This document shows positions 30,489 through 39,611 of a stretch of DNA of 64,000 nt, piece after piece. Numbering within the stretch: position 1 is the first letter of the stretch; each line of letters starts with the position of its first letter. The notes below the pieces were generated by a model, which was not told where the DNA came from, did not search any database, and saw only the letters and a list, made by a program, of their open reading frames with translations. The stretch is from contig NZ_CP127382.2 in assembly GCF_003286645.3 (NCBI RefSeq), forward strand, positions 1,054,001-1,118,000, read 5' to 3'. Origin of the DNA: Aerococcus tenax (GTDB taxonomy: Bacteria > Bacillota > Bacilli > Lactobacillales > Aerococcaceae). The translations under genes were made by a program, and so were the position numbers.

Positions 30489-31547
30489 CTATTTTAAATC
30501 AGCAAGCTTTTCAGGTACGGTAATTTTGTCGCTCTTGATGCCTTCACGCGCTTCATTAACAGCTGCCTTAGCTTCTTCATCTAAGTTAGTATCCACTAAG
30601 TCAACTGCACCTTCTTTAACACCATTAAATTGACTTTGTCCACCAGGGAAGTCTCCTGACATGGATTGGTCAGTAACCTTAGCGATTGTCGTACCGATGA
30701 GTTTTAAGGTAGAAGCAAGGGTAAAGTTCCCTTGAGACCATTCTCCTTCACTCGATTGGTCACGGTCACAACCAATAATCCAAAGGCCCTTTTCCCCATT
30801 TTCCAAGCGATTGCGGGTTTCAGTAAAGGCACCGTTCCCGGTTTGTCCTGCGGCTGTAAAAATGATATCAATGCCGTTTTGATACATTGAAGAAGAAATT
30901 TGTTGACCACGGGCAGCATCGCCAAAGGAATCCGCATATTGAACATCAACCTCAACTTCAGGCTTAGTATCTTTTACCCCTTGTTTAAAACCAGCTTCAA
31001 AACGTTCAATGCCTGGAATTTTCATACCGCCAATAAATCCAACTTTATCTTTCTTAGTCGATTTTGCAGCGGCGACACCAGCTAAATAAGCCGATTCGTT
31101 ATCTTTGAAGGATAATGAAACCACATTAGGCAGATCAACTTGTCCATCGACTAAGCCATAGTGTTGGTCAGGATTGGTTTCTGCTATTTTTTGGATTGGC
31201 TCAACCATAAAAGAGCCAATACCAAATACGATATTATAATTATCAGCTGTTGCAGTCGATAAGTTAGGAATGAAATCTGCTTCTGAATGTGATTGATAGA
31301 ATGAACGCGCATTTTCAGAAAAGCCATGATCCTTGGCCCATTTTTCCATTCCTTCCCAAGCTGACTGGTTGAAGGAGCGGTCATCTATCCCATTCCCATC
31401 AGTAACCATGGCAATACGATATTCATCACTAGCTGATTTGTCACTAGTCGAAGATCCACTGGTACCGGCATTTTGACCTTGACAACCAGCAAGCGCTAAA
31501 CCTGCTAAAGCACCAATAACTAAAGTTTTAACTTTCTTTCCGAACAT
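30489..31547 (-). CDS. bmpA: BmpA/Med-family nucleoside-binding lipoprotein
   Basis: Substrate-binding lipoprotein of 352 residues. The N-terminal helix ends in the lipobox LAGC (Cys at about 21), giving a lipid anchor on the outer membrane face. IAMVTDGNGIDDRSFNQSAWEG near 45-66 and VGFIGGMKIPGIERF near 167-181 are typical of the family. First gene of the operon with nupA, nupB, nupC and a nucleoside hydrolase. This order matches the lactococcal BmpA-NupABC nucleoside importer as I remember it. The preferred nucleoside cannot be read from sequence. Confidence 0.93.
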   Translation of the reverse strand: MFGKKVKTLVIGALAGLALAGCQGQNAGTSGSSTSDKSASDEYRIAMVTDGNGIDDRSFNQSAWEGMEKWAKDHGFSENARSFYQSHSEADFIPNLSTATADNYNIVFGIGSFMVEPIQKIAETNPDQHYGLVDGQVDLPNVVSLSFKDNESAYLAGVAAAKSTKKDKVGFIGGMKIPGIERFEAGFKQGVKDTKPEVEVDVQYADSFGDAARGQQISSSMYQNGIDIIFTAAGQTGNGAFTETRNRLENGEKGLWIIGCDRDQSSEGEWSQGNFTLASTLKLIGTTIAKVTDQSMSGDFPGGQSQFNGVKEGAVDLVDTNLDEEAKAAVNEAREGIKSDKITVPEKLADLK

Positions 31548-31603
31548 TTTGCACCTCTCTAATATAAAAAGTTCGTTTTAACTACAAAACAAGTATAACT
31601 CAG

Positions 31604-31612
31604 ATTATAGCA
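31604..31612 (-). promoter_or_regulatory. extended -10 promoter of the bmpA operon
   Basis: The minus strand reads TGCTATAAT (TATAAT at 31604-31609), with no usable -35. PurBox-like GCGAAC and ACGAAC motifs flank it; see findings. Confidence 0.55.
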
Positions 31613-31731
31613 TAAAACAACATTTTTACGGACGAATTTATAAAAACGTTTAATATAGTTCGCTTTTTACATAATATAAATATCAATACGCTCTTTTATA
31701 TTATTTAATTGTAAATTTCATTTTTATTATC

Positions 31732-31759
31732 TTGTAATTAAAAAAAATAGGCTTATAAT
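31732..31759 (+). promoter_or_regulatory. promoter of the KDG permease gene
   Basis: TTGTAA (31732-31737) and TATAAT (31754-31759) are separated by 16 bases. The gene starts 54 bases downstream with AAGGAG before its ATG. Confidence 0.75.
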
Positions 31760-31812
31760 TGACTTTAATGCGCAATTAAACCTATTTATCATTAGCTATA
31801 AGGAGTTATTTA

Positions 31813-32754
31813 ATGTACGATTTTATGAAGAAAGTTCCTGGCGGTCTCTTACTGGTCCCTATGCTTATATCAGCATTATTTTGTACCTTTGCCCCCGGTA
31901 TTTTTGAAATTGGTGGGGCTACGCAAGCTATCTTTACTGCCGATGGTTTGAATTACATTATCGGATTTGCTTGCCTTTGCTCGGGAGCTTCTATTGATCT
32001 CTCTCATTTAAGTGTGGTCTTAAGAAAAGAAGGCGTCCTTATCTTAGTAAAGGTCATCATTAATATTGTTTTAGGACTTTTGTTTATTCAATTCTTTGAC
32101 ATGGATGGGATTTGGGGAATATCAGCCATTGCTTATATTGCTGCTATCGCCTCCACCAATCCTTCTTTATTCTTAGCCTTGGAGAGTGATTATGGGACTA
32201 AGGATGACATCAGTGCCTTTGGGTTAGTTGGCTTGTTATGCACCCCAGCTTACCCTATGTTAGTTTTTAGTATTTCTCAAACCACTGCCATTAATTGGAC
32301 CCCAATTATCTCAACCATTATCCCTGTCATCGTTGGAGCAGTACTAGGCAATTTAGATCCTAAGATGCGGGATTATCTAGCACCTGGAGCAGCAATTACC
32401 CTCCCCTTCATGGGCTTTGCTTTTGGGGCTAACATTAATTTAATCGACGCCATCAAAGCAGGACCACAAGGCGTGCTCTTAACCATTCTCTTCTATATTC
32501 CTATGGTTCTTATTATGGTCTTAGTTGAACGTTACCTCTTAAAAGAAGATGGGGTCACCTCATTAGCCATGTCTTCAATTGCTGGGATGTCTGTTTCAGT
32601 TCCTGCTATTATTGGTGCAGTGATTCCTAGCTATCAAGAATTTGTCGCTCCGGCTACTGCTCAAATTGCTTTTGGGGTAGTTATCAGCTCGATTATTACT
32701 CCAATTATTGCCCGCAAACTTTATCGTCCTAAAGAAATGGATCAAACGCCTTAG
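31813..32754 (+). CDS. kdgT: 2-keto-3-deoxygluconate permease family transporter
   Basis: Proton symporter family protein of 313 residues with about ten membrane helices. The start (KKVPGGLLLVPMLISAL) and the conserved loops GFACLCSGASIDL, AIASTNPSLFLAL and PFMGFAFGANINL match KdgT. Its known substrate in enterobacteria is KDG, a pectin and uronate breakdown product. No KDG kinase or aldolase lies nearby, so the substrate here is uncertain. It stands alone between its promoter and a bidirectional terminator. Confidence 0.87.
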   Translation: MYDFMKKVPGGLLLVPMLISALFCTFAPGIFEIGGATQAIFTADGLNYIIGFACLCSGASIDLSHLSVVLRKEGVLILVKVIINIVLGLLFIQFFDMDGIWGISAIAYIAAIASTNPSLFLALESDYGTKDDISAFGLVGLLCTPAYPMLVFSISQTTAINWTPIISTIIPVIVGAVLGNLDPKMRDYLAPGAAITLPFMGFAFGANINLIDAIKAGPQGVLLTILFYIPMVLIMVLVERYLLKEDGVTSLAMSSIAGMSVSVPAIIGAVIPSYQEFVAPATAQIAFGVVISSIITPIIARKLYRPKEMDQTP

Positions 32755-32795
32755 GCTAAAGTCTCCTAAGAAAAATATCACTACTAGAATTAACT

Positions 32796-32867
32796 AAAAA
32801 ACTCAGTCTCCTATCTAATCCTTTCTGCCTTGACTGGCAGAGAATTTGATAAGGAGACTGAGTTTTT
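32796..32867. terminator. bidirectional terminator with a nested hairpin
   Basis: The outer stem is AAAAACTCAGTCTCCT with its complement ending in TTTTT, and the spacer contains a second hairpin CTGCC-ttgact-GGCAG. It serves the convergent permease and Fur-family genes. Confidence 0.82.
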
Positions 32868-32878
32868 CTTATGCTTTA

Positions 32879-33322
32879 TTAAGACTGCTTTTCGCTTTCA
32901 GCTAAGCAGTCAGGACAGAGCCCAAAAAGTTGAAAACTATGCCCGTTAATTTCATAGCCAGGAAGCTGTTGGCTATAGTAGGATAAATCACCTAAACGAA
33001 CGGGAACGGTTTTCCCGCAGTGGTTACATACGAAGTGATGGTGGTGACCTAAGATGGGATCACAATGTTGACGGAATACCATCTCCCCATCAATTTCATT
33101 TTCTTCTAATAGATCATAATCAGTAAATAAGCGCAAATTCCTGTAAATCGTATCAAAACTTATATTAGGATGGTCTTTTTTCATGGCTTGTTGGACATCC
33201 TTGGCTGATTTAAAATGATTAATATCTTGGTCAAAAACCGCTAACATATCCGCCCGTCTTTGCGTATACTTATAACCTAAATCATTTAATTGGTTCATAG
33301 CATTTTTTACAAATTCAGACAT
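32879..33322 (-). CDS. Fur-family metal-responsive repressor (possibly Zur)
   Basis: Metal-sensing DNA-binding protein of 147 residues. The winged helix (YTQRRADMLAVF, FDTIYRNLRLF) is followed by a dimerisation domain with GHHHHFVCNHCGKT and a final LCPDC, giving the two CxxC structural zinc pairs. The HHHHF run is more typical of Zur than of PerR, but the sensed metal is an inference. The ATG at 33322 has GGGAGGGG upstream. Divergent from the PPDK regulatory protein gene. Confidence 0.88.
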   Translation of the reverse strand: MSEFVKNAMNQLNDLGYKYTQRRADMLAVFDQDINHFKSAKDVQQAMKKDHPNISFDTIYRNLRLFTDYDLLEENEIDGEMVFRQHCDPILGHHHHFVCNHCGKTVPVRLGDLSYYSQQLPGYEINGHSFQLFGLCPDCLAESEKQS

Positions 33323-33345
33323 AGAGACCCCTCCCAATTTAATTT

Positions 33346-33382
33346 ATTATAGCATGCATTTGCTTTATGGCCATGTTATAAT
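33346..33382. promoter_or_regulatory. divergent promoters for the Fur-family gene and the PPDK regulator gene
   Basis: The minus strand has TATAAT at 33346-33351 preceded by TGC; the plus strand has TATAAT at 33377-33382 preceded by TGT. Both are extended -10 boxes with weak -35 regions, set back to back within 37 bases. Confidence 0.6.
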
Positions 33383-33421
33383 TTGTTTTAAAACATAATG
33401 GATGAAATAGGATGTGTAATA

Positions 33422-34249
33422 ATGACTGAAGAAAAACAAATTAAAGATTTTTATTTACTATCTGATGCAGTCGGCCAATTAACAACTGATCTCTTAGATA
33501 GTGTAATGGTACAGTTTCCTGATGTTGAAATCAATATAAAGAGCTTTCCTTTCATTCTTCATGAGGACTCGCTAATCCCTGTTCTGGAAGCGGCTAGAGA
33601 CAATCAAGCCCATGTCGTAGTGAGCTTTGTTAAAGAAGACCTTCACCAAACCGCTGCTCGCTTTTGTCAAGATCATGGGCTTTTTTATTATAACGTCCTT
33701 CATCCCATTATTGAACTGATTGGTGAAGAATCTGGCACGCCTTCTACCCAAAAGCCCGGCCAGCGTCATAAATTAAATGACCAATACTATAAACGTATTC
33801 AAGCCCTTGAATTTGCGGTTCAAAATGATGATGGGCGTTACCCTAACCGTTTTGAGGAAGCGGATATCGTTCTATTAGGTATTTCGCGTACCAGTAAGAC
33901 TCCCCTCAGTATCTATCTGGCCTTCCAAGGTTATAAAGTAGCTAATTTACCTTTAGTCCCAGAAGCACAACTCCCTGAAGAAATTTTTAAAATTGAATCC
34001 AATAAAATCATCGGCCTCACCAATGATATTAATGTACTAAATAAATTTCGTCGTGAACGCATGCGTAGCTATGGGGTGGATGAATCAGGGCTTTATAGCG
34101 CCGATGACCGCATTGAAAAAGAATTAGCCTATGCCAATGAGGTTTATGAGCGTCTGCAATGTCCCATTATCAATGTTGCTGACCGTAGCATTGAAGAAAC
34201 AGCTACCCTTATTCTTATGTTCATGAACTTCAAGCCTCAACAAAAATAA
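33422..34249 (+). CDS. pyruvate, phosphate dikinase regulatory protein (DUF299/PPSR family)
   Basis: Bifunctional ADP-dependent kinase/phosphorylase that switches PPDK or PEP synthase off and on. The 275 residues show the family start (FYLLSDAVGQLTTDLL), a P-loop-like GISRTSKTPLS near 158-168, and a C-terminal RSIEETA segment. I preferred the ATG at 33422 because the family begins there and AGGATG lies upstream; an earlier in-frame ATG exists 8 codons before it. No dikinase gene is present in the window. Confidence 0.92.
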   Translation: MTEEKQIKDFYLLSDAVGQLTTDLLDSVMVQFPDVEINIKSFPFILHEDSLIPVLEAARDNQAHVVVSFVKEDLHQTAARFCQDHGLFYYNVLHPIIELIGEESGTPSTQKPGQRHKLNDQYYKRIQALEFAVQNDDGRYPNRFEEADIVLLGISRTSKTPLSIYLAFQGYKVANLPLVPEAQLPEEIFKIESNKIIGLTNDINVLNKFRRERMRSYGVDESGLYSADDRIEKELAYANEVYERLQCPIINVADRSIEETATLILMFMNFKPQQK

Positions 34250-34280
34250 GGTGACAAATTTTCTAGGCAAATATACTTTG

Positions 34281-34316
34281 AAAAGAGGTTGCGACCGATA
34301 CATCGCAACCTCTTTT
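34281..34316 (+). terminator. terminator after the PPDK regulator gene
   Basis: A perfect 14-bp stem, AAAAGAGGTTGCGA with its complement, over an 8-base loop ending in TTTT, 31 bases past the stop codon. Confidence 0.93.
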
Positions 34317-34341
34317 GTATATTCCCATAAGGAGTTAATTG

Positions 34342-34389
34342 ATGACACACTTGCTAATCACTCTGATTGGCATACTTCCTATAACTTAA
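34342..34389 (+). CDS. possible 15-residue hydrophobic peptide
   Basis: ATG to TAA encodes MTHLLITLIGILPIT, preceded by AAGGAG at the ideal 7-base distance. It follows directly after a terminator and I found no promoter of its own. It may be a decayed gene start or a chance frame; no function is proposed. Confidence 0.2.
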   Translation: MTHLLITLIGILPIT

Positions 34390-35000
34390 CTTTTGGAAGG
34401 ACTAGGATAATTAATTAAGTCCATTTGGCTGAGAGACAGCACCCGTGTGTCGGTAAAAAAGTCGATAAAGTTTTCGCGTTTAGGCGTGAAAACAATAACT
34501 AGGGCTAGAATTGGGAACTGGCGCAGGATAACTTTCCCTAAACCTTCACGTATCAGGCAGGTTCCCAATGATAAACGACTTTCATCAGCCTTAACAACTC
34601 TTAAGCGACAGAAAAATTTGCCTAAACTTTGTCCATTAAGGAGATAAGTCGACAAGGTAAAATATAAAACCCAGATAAAATTAACCGCTAGGAAATTCAC
34701 TAAATCGCCTTGTTCAAGTAAGTCTCTACTTAAAAATAGACTGGCAAGTGCTAACAGGATACTTACTAAGGCTTTAATAAATAGATAATCTAAGCAATAG
34801 GCCAATAAACGTTGCCAAAAATCTCCATAAACCTGGCGAGGCAATTGATCAACTGACTCAGAATAACTAGGAAAACAAGTGGTCTTATAGCCCTCTTCTG
34901 GAGCCGATTTATTTTCTAAGCTACCTTGGTAAAGTTCATCATTTAAGCCAGAAATATCAATATTTTGCTTATTATCTGTTTTTTTCTTTTTACCAAACAT
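34386..35000 (-). CDS. RDD-family membrane protein (SppI/YteJ-like)
   Basis: Membrane protein of 204 residues. A charged N-terminal part (about 1-60) is followed by the RDD domain with FWQRLLAYCLDYL and two or three membrane helices, then NGQSLGKFFCRLRVVK and a C-terminal RENFIDFFTDTRVL. In Bacillus subtilis the RDD protein beside sppA (YteJ/SppI) forms a membrane complex with the SppA protease and inhibits it; the same pairing here supports that role by inference. GGAGG lies 8 bases before the chosen ATG. Confidence 0.85.
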   Translation of the reverse strand: MFGKKKKTDNKQNIDISGLNDELYQGSLENKSAPEEGYKTTCFPSYSESVDQLPRQVYGDFWQRLLAYCLDYLFIKALVSILLALASLFLSRDLLEQGDLVNFLAVNFIWVLYFTLSTYLLNGQSLGKFFCRLRVVKADESRLSLGTCLIREGLGKVILRQFPILALVIVFTPKRENFIDFFTDTRVLSLSQMDLINYPSPSKS

Positions 35001-35001
35001 C

Positions 35002-36027
35002 TTATTCACCTCCGTAGAGATAATATGGACGTGGAGCTTGGTCAGTTAGTTCCTTAACCGCTTCAATTTCATTAGCTGGTGTATCTGCTTTCCATAACTT
35101 ACTCAAAGGAATAGCTTGGCTAAAGCGACGAATTAACCTGCTAAATTGTTGTTGGTCTTCGTCAGTACTTACTAAGTAAACCCGGCCACCTTCTAAATCG
35201 TGGTCAGCCTTTAAGGCCTCTAAGGCATCTTGACGGTAACCAATGGCATCAATCAAGTGCTTATCCAAGGCTTGTTGGCCTGAATAAATGCGCCCGTCAG
35301 CTAATTTACGGACTTCATCCTCATTCATTCCCCGGCCCTCGGCTACAATTTTTACAAAGCGATCATAGGATTCTTTTAAAATATTATTGATAATTTCCCG
35401 GTCTTCATCACTAGGGTCTCTATACATCGATAATAGGTCCTTATGGTCTCCCGATTTAAAGACTTCAGGTTTAATACCATGTTCCTCTAGTAACTTACTG
35501 ATATTAAAAGTGGAAAGAATGACACCGATTGACCCAGTAGTCGTTTCCGTATCAGCAAAGATCTTATCTGCAGCCATTGAAATCATATATCCCCCGCTAG
35601 CGGCCATGGACTTCATGCTGACGTAGATAGGAATTTGGCGACTTTCCTTCAAGTCCTTTAAAGCTCGGTAGAGCTCAACACTCTCGTAAACGGCTCCACC
35701 TGGGGAATCAACTTCTAGAAGCAAAGCTTTAACTTTATTATCTTCTTTTATTTTTTTAATAGCAGACAGGGTTCCTTGGTGATCATAGCTTTGATTAGCT
35801 GAAAACAAAGAGTTTTGATCTCCCGTATCAGCGATAGTCCCATTGACCTGGAGGACGGCAATTTGAGAATTGCTATCGCCCTCTTCGATGGTTTTATCAC
35901 TAGCAAAGAATTTATTTGAGATCGCATCATCCAAATCAGCTTCTTTCTCACGCACAGCTGCACTTTGGACACCAAAGAATAGGATTAGTGCGGCCACAAT
36001 GACAACGATCCAGCTTTTTTTATTCAT
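35002..36027 (-). CDS. sppA: signal peptide peptidase SppA
   Basis: Membrane serine protease of 341 residues that degrades remnant signal peptides. One N-terminal membrane helix (about 4-23) precedes the ClpP-like domain. The nucleophile lies in MAASGGYMIS and the general-base Lys in FKSGDHKD. LLLEVDSPGGAV is the expected oxyanion-side strand. AAAGGTGAGG precedes the ATG. Its stop codon lies 1 base before the RDD gene. Confidence 0.94.
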   Translation of the reverse strand: MNKKSWIVVIVAALILFFGVQSAAVREKEADLDDAISNKFFASDKTIEEGDSNSQIAVLQVNGTIADTGDQNSLFSANQSYDHQGTLSAIKKIKEDNKVKALLLEVDSPGGAVYESVELYRALKDLKESRQIPIYVSMKSMAASGGYMISMAADKIFADTETTTGSIGVILSTFNISKLLEEHGIKPEVFKSGDHKDLLSMYRDPSDEDREIINNILKESYDRFVKIVAEGRGMNEDEVRKLADGRIYSGQQALDKHLIDAIGYRQDALEALKADHDLEGGRVYLVSTDEDQQQFSRLIRRFSQAIPLSKLWKADTPANEIEAVKELTDQAPRPYYLYGGE

Positions 36028-36102
36028 TTTCCTCACCTTTTCTCTCTGACTAATAGTTACATTTATTTCTTACTTAATCAGGAATTTTCTTGCAAGCAGG
36101 AA

Positions 36103-37872
36103 TTAGTCAAGGTCAATTTTAGTCACTTCTAAATTAAGTTCATCCAATTGCTTGTCAGAAACAGGACTTGGAGCATCGGTGAGCACATCCACCGCACGAC
36201 CATTCTTAGGAAAGGCCATCACTTCACGAATATTGTCTTCTCCGGCTAAGAGCATCACTAAGCGGTCTAAGCCAATCGCTAAACCACCATGAGGAGGGAA
36301 ACCATAATCCAAAGCATCTAATAAGAAACCAAATTGTTGGTTAGCTTTTTCTTCTGAAAATCCTAAAGCCTTTAGCATAGCTAATTGAACCTCTTTTTGG
36401 TGAATACGGATCGAACCTCCACCAATTTCATAACCATTCAAAACAATATCATAGGCTTGAGAATAGACAGATTCAGGTTCACTTTCTAAACGGTCAAGAT
36501 CTTCTTCATTTGGCATAGTGAAGGGGTGGTGCATGGCAGTATAACGTTTTTCATCAGCATTGTATTCTAATAAAGGCCAGTCAACTACCCATAAGAAATT
36601 AAATTGATTCTTATCCATCAAGTCTAATTCACGACCAAATTTTAACCGGACTTCCCCTAATGAAGCGTTAACTACCGAAGCTTGGTCAGCAGAGAAGGCC
36701 AAAATGTCCCCTGGTTCAGCATTCATCCGTTCCATTAATGGTTGTGGGTTTTCTTTAAAGAATTTACCAATTGGCCCTGTTAGTCCATCTTCAGTCACTT
36801 TAATCCAAGCGATCCCTTTTGAGCCAAATGGTTTGGTGTAAGGGGTCAAGCCATCCAGATCTTTTCTTGAATATTGATCAGCAGCTCCCTTAATATTAAT
36901 TCCCTTAACAATTCCCCCATTTTCAATGGCCATATTGAAGACCTTAAAATCATATTGGTCAACGATATCTGATAAATCAACCAATTCTAATCCAAAGCGA
37001 GTATCAGGTTTATCAGAACCATAGCGGCTCATGGCTTCATCATAAGAAATCACTGGGAAATCTTCTGTCATGTCAAGGCCTTTAACTTGTTTCATGACTG
37101 CTTTTAACATGTTTTCGACGATATCCCGAATTTCTTCTTGGCTCAGGAAGCTGGTTTCTAAGTCGACCTGGGTAAATTCAGGTTGGCGGTCCCCACGGAG
37201 GTCCTCATCTCTAAAACAACGCACAATTTGATAATAGCGGTCAAAGCCACTGGCCATTAAAAGTTGTTTTAATAATTGTGGTGATTGAGGTAAGGCATAG
37301 AATTCACCTGGATGAACCCGGGAAGGTACTAAATAGTCACGCGCCCCTTCTGGAGTTGATTTTGATAAGTAAGGGGTTTCAATATCTAAAAAGCCATCTT
37401 GGTCTAAGAATGAACGAATGGCGTGGGTCACTTGAGACCGTAAGCGGATATTATCTTGCATTCTCTGACGGCGTAAGTCGATATAACGGTATTGCATCCG
37501 TTTATCTTCATTAACATCGATAGTATCTTCTACAGGGAATGGTGGTGTTTTAGCGCGATTGAGAATGGTCAAATCACTGGCCATCACTTCAATATCCCCA
37601 TTTTTTATTTTAGGGTTAATTTCCCCTTCTGCCCGAGCGACAACTTGTCCTTGGACTTCGATTACATATTCAGAACGTAATTTTTCTGCCCGATTAAAAT
37701 GATCGCCCAGGTTGGCTTCATTAAATACCACTTGGACAAAGCCTTCGCGGTCACGCATATCGACAAAGATAACTCCACCTAAGTCACGGCGACGTTGTAC
37801 CCAACCCTTTAAGGTCACTTCTTGGCCGATCATTTCATTAGAAACGAGGCCACAATAACTTGTTCTTTTCAT
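36103..37872 (-). CDS. aspS: aspartyl-tRNA synthetase
   Basis: Class II synthetase of 589 residues, the normal bacterial size. The N-terminal OB anticodon domain ([21 protein letters not shown]) is followed by class II motif 2 ([22 protein letters not shown]) and motif 3 ([14 protein letters not shown]). The bacterial-type insertion domain lies between. It overlaps hisS by one base (TAATG) and shares its T-box-controlled transcript. Confidence 0.98.
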   Translation of the reverse strand: MKRTSYCGLVSNEMIGQEVTLKGWVQRRRDLGGVIFVDMRDREGFVQVVFNEANLGDHFNRAEKLRSEYVIEVQGQVVARAEGEINPKIKNGDIEVMASDLTILNRAKTPPFPVEDTIDVNEDKRMQYRYIDLRRQRMQDNIRLRSQVTHAIRSFLDQDGFLDIETPYLSKSTPEGARDYLVPSRVHPGEFYALPQSPQLLKQLLMASGFDRYYQIVRCFRDEDLRGDRQPEFTQVDLETSFLSQEEIRDIVENMLKAVMKQVKGLDMTEDFPVISYDEAMSRYGSDKPDTRFGLELVDLSDIVDQYDFKVFNMAIENGGIVKGINIKGAADQYSRKDLDGLTPYTKPFGSKGIAWIKVTEDGLTGPIGKFFKENPQPLMERMNAEPGDILAFSADQASVVNASLGEVRLKFGRELDLMDKNQFNFLWVVDWPLLEYNADEKRYTAMHHPFTMPNEEDLDRLESEPESVYSQAYDIVLNGYEIGGGSIRIHQKEVQLAMLKALGFSEEKANQQFGFLLDALDYGFPPHGGLAIGLDRLVMLLAGEDNIREVMAFPKNGRAVDVLTDAPSPVSDKQLDELNLEVTKIDLD

Positions 37873-39170
37873 TAATCATTTCCTTCTTTCATTGCTTCTT
37901 TTACCTGGTCAAAGTGTTCAATCACATCATCAATAGCGAAGTGACGCTCTTGACCAGAAGTCATATTCTTCACATTAATATTTTTATCCGCTAGCTCACT
38001 TTCACCTAAAGTTAAGGTATAGGCGGCACCATGGCGGTCTGCATCACGAAATTGTTTCTTAGGCTTACGTTGGTTGAGGTCAAATTCAACATTTAAGCCT
38101 TGGCGTCTTAAGGCTTGAACAATTTGTAAAGCTTCACTCACAACGCTTTGCCCAATGGTGACCAGATAGATATCGAGAGGATTTTCAACTGCTAAATCTG
38201 ATTTTTGTGCTTCCAGTAATAAAATCAAGCGTTCCATCCCAATCGCAAAACCGAATCCCGGCACATCTTCCCGACCTTCGGAAAGTTCTTTCACTAATCC
38301 GGAATATGAACCCCCACCACAAATGGTAGTTTCCGCACCAAAGACTTCACTATTAGTCATAATTTCAAAAATAGTATCTTGGTAATAGTCGAGACCGCGA
38401 ACCATATTAGAGTCAATTTGATAAGGAATATTAAGGGCTGCTAATAAGCTTTGGACTTGTTCAAAACGCTCTTTAGAAGCTTCTGATAAATAATCAAGAA
38501 TGTTGGGCGCATCTTTAACAATTTCCTTATCCTTGGGGTCCTTACTATCAAGCACGCGCAAAGGATTTTGATAAAGACGGGTCTTAGAATCTTCGCTCAG
38601 TTCCTCTTCAAAAGGTTTTAAGTAATTAATTAAGGCTTCACGGTAGTCCAAACGCGCTTCATTGTCGCCTAGGGAATTAATCACTAACTTCAAGTCTTTT
38701 ACTCCAAGAGTTTCAAGAATTTCCCAAGCTAAAGCAATCGTTTCAACATCACTAAGGGCAGTTTTCCCATCAAAAACCTCAACCCCTAACTGATGAAATT
38801 GACGTTGCCGGCCACCTTGGGGACGCTCATAACGAAACATGGGACTAATGTAATAGACCTTATAAGGCTTAATGTGTTCAGGGCCATACAGTTTATTTTC
38901 AATAAAGGCCCGCACAATGGGTGCTGTTCCTTCAGGTTTCAAAGCAATATGACGGTCACCTTTATCATAGAAATCATACATTTCCTTAGTGACGACGTCA
39001 GTTGTTTCTCCTACACCACGAGCAAAAAGATCATAAGATTCAAACATGGGTGTGCGAATTTCATTAAAGCGATATTTGGCCATAATATCTCGGGCTGTTT
39101 TTTCAATTGCTTGCCAAATTTCAACTTGACCCGGTAAAATATCCACAGTCCCTTTAGGTTTTTGAATCAT
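37872..39170 (-). CDS. hisS: histidyl-tRNA synthetase
   Basis: Class II synthetase of 432 residues. GTAPIVRA and [19 protein letters not shown] (motif 2) and the histidine-specific LVRGLDYY-type box ([11 protein letters not shown]) and [11 protein letters not shown] (motif 3) are present. The anticodon domain is at the C-terminus. Followed by overlapping aspS and preceded by a histidine T-box leader. Confidence 0.98.
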   Translation of the reverse strand: MIQKPKGTVDILPGQVEIWQAIEKTARDIMAKYRFNEIRTPMFESYDLFARGVGETTDVVTKEMYDFYDKGDRHIALKPEGTAPIVRAFIENKLYGPEHIKPYKVYYISPMFRYERPQGGRQRQFHQLGVEVFDGKTALSDVETIALAWEILETLGVKDLKLVINSLGDNEARLDYREALINYLKPFEEELSEDSKTRLYQNPLRVLDSKDPKDKEIVKDAPNILDYLSEASKERFEQVQSLLAALNIPYQIDSNMVRGLDYYQDTIFEIMTNSEVFGAETTICGGGSYSGLVKELSEGREDVPGFGFAIGMERLILLLEAQKSDLAVENPLDIYLVTIGQSVVSEALQIVQALRRQGLNVEFDLNQRKPKKQFRDADRHGAAYTLTLGESELADKNINVKNMTSGQERHFAIDDVIEHFDQVKEAMKEGND

Positions 39171-39202
39171 ATCCTGCCTCCTTTAAATATTTAGTGGTAA
39201 TA

Positions 39203-39428
39203 AAAAACGCCCCTATTTCTGTTCAGAAATAAGGACGATGACAATCGTGGTACCACCTTAGTTTAGTAGTCTTACTACCCTTGTCGACTAACGCGCGATA
39301 ACGGAATAGCTTTGCACTATCCACCTCAGGGGTTGTCTAAAAGTGTACGAAGTGACTCCCAGCAAATATCACTCTCTCTAAACCACACTTATCTAATGCT
39401 TTACTTGCATCCCCGTCATAGGTATTCC
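39203..39428 (-). promoter_or_regulatory. T-box leader of hisS-aspS
   Basis: On the minus strand the T-box core TAAGGTGGTACCACG is at 39246-39260. It is followed by a terminator, CCTTATTTCTG-aa-CAGAAATAGGGG, and a TTTTTT tract (39203-39237). A CAC triplet at 39352-39354 in the stem I region could be the His specifier; the fold was not computed. Responds to uncharged tRNA-His. Confidence 0.92.
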
Positions 39429-39434
39429 TTAGTA

Positions 39435-39463
39435 AGATTACCTAATTGTCTTAAAAATGTCAA
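39435..39463 (-). promoter_or_regulatory. promoter of the hisS leader
   Basis: The minus strand has TTGACA (39458-39463) and TAATCT (39435-39440) exactly 17 bases apart. Transcription would start near 39428, giving a leader of about 258 bases. Confidence 0.83.
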
Positions 39464-39505
39464 CTGATTTAATAAGTTTCCGCTGTTTTTATTAGGAATT
39501 TTTAT

Positions 39506-39511
39506 TATAAT
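39506..39511 (+). promoter_or_regulatory. possible -10 of the amidase gene
   Basis: TATAAT about 100 bases before the TTG start. Only a weak CTGTTT sits at -35 distance, so this is tentative. Confidence 0.4.
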
Positions 39512-39611
39512 GAATCATATGTATTCTTTCCAACACTTATTATTTATTCGAAAATCTATCATCTCTTAAAAAAGGCTAGACTTAAAAGAAAGTTCTAAGG
39601 GGGTTCAACTC

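Noticed and set aside
31638..31655. Cre-like TAAAAACGTTTAAT upstream of bmpA
   Set aside because: Three mismatches to the consensus in very AT-rich DNA.
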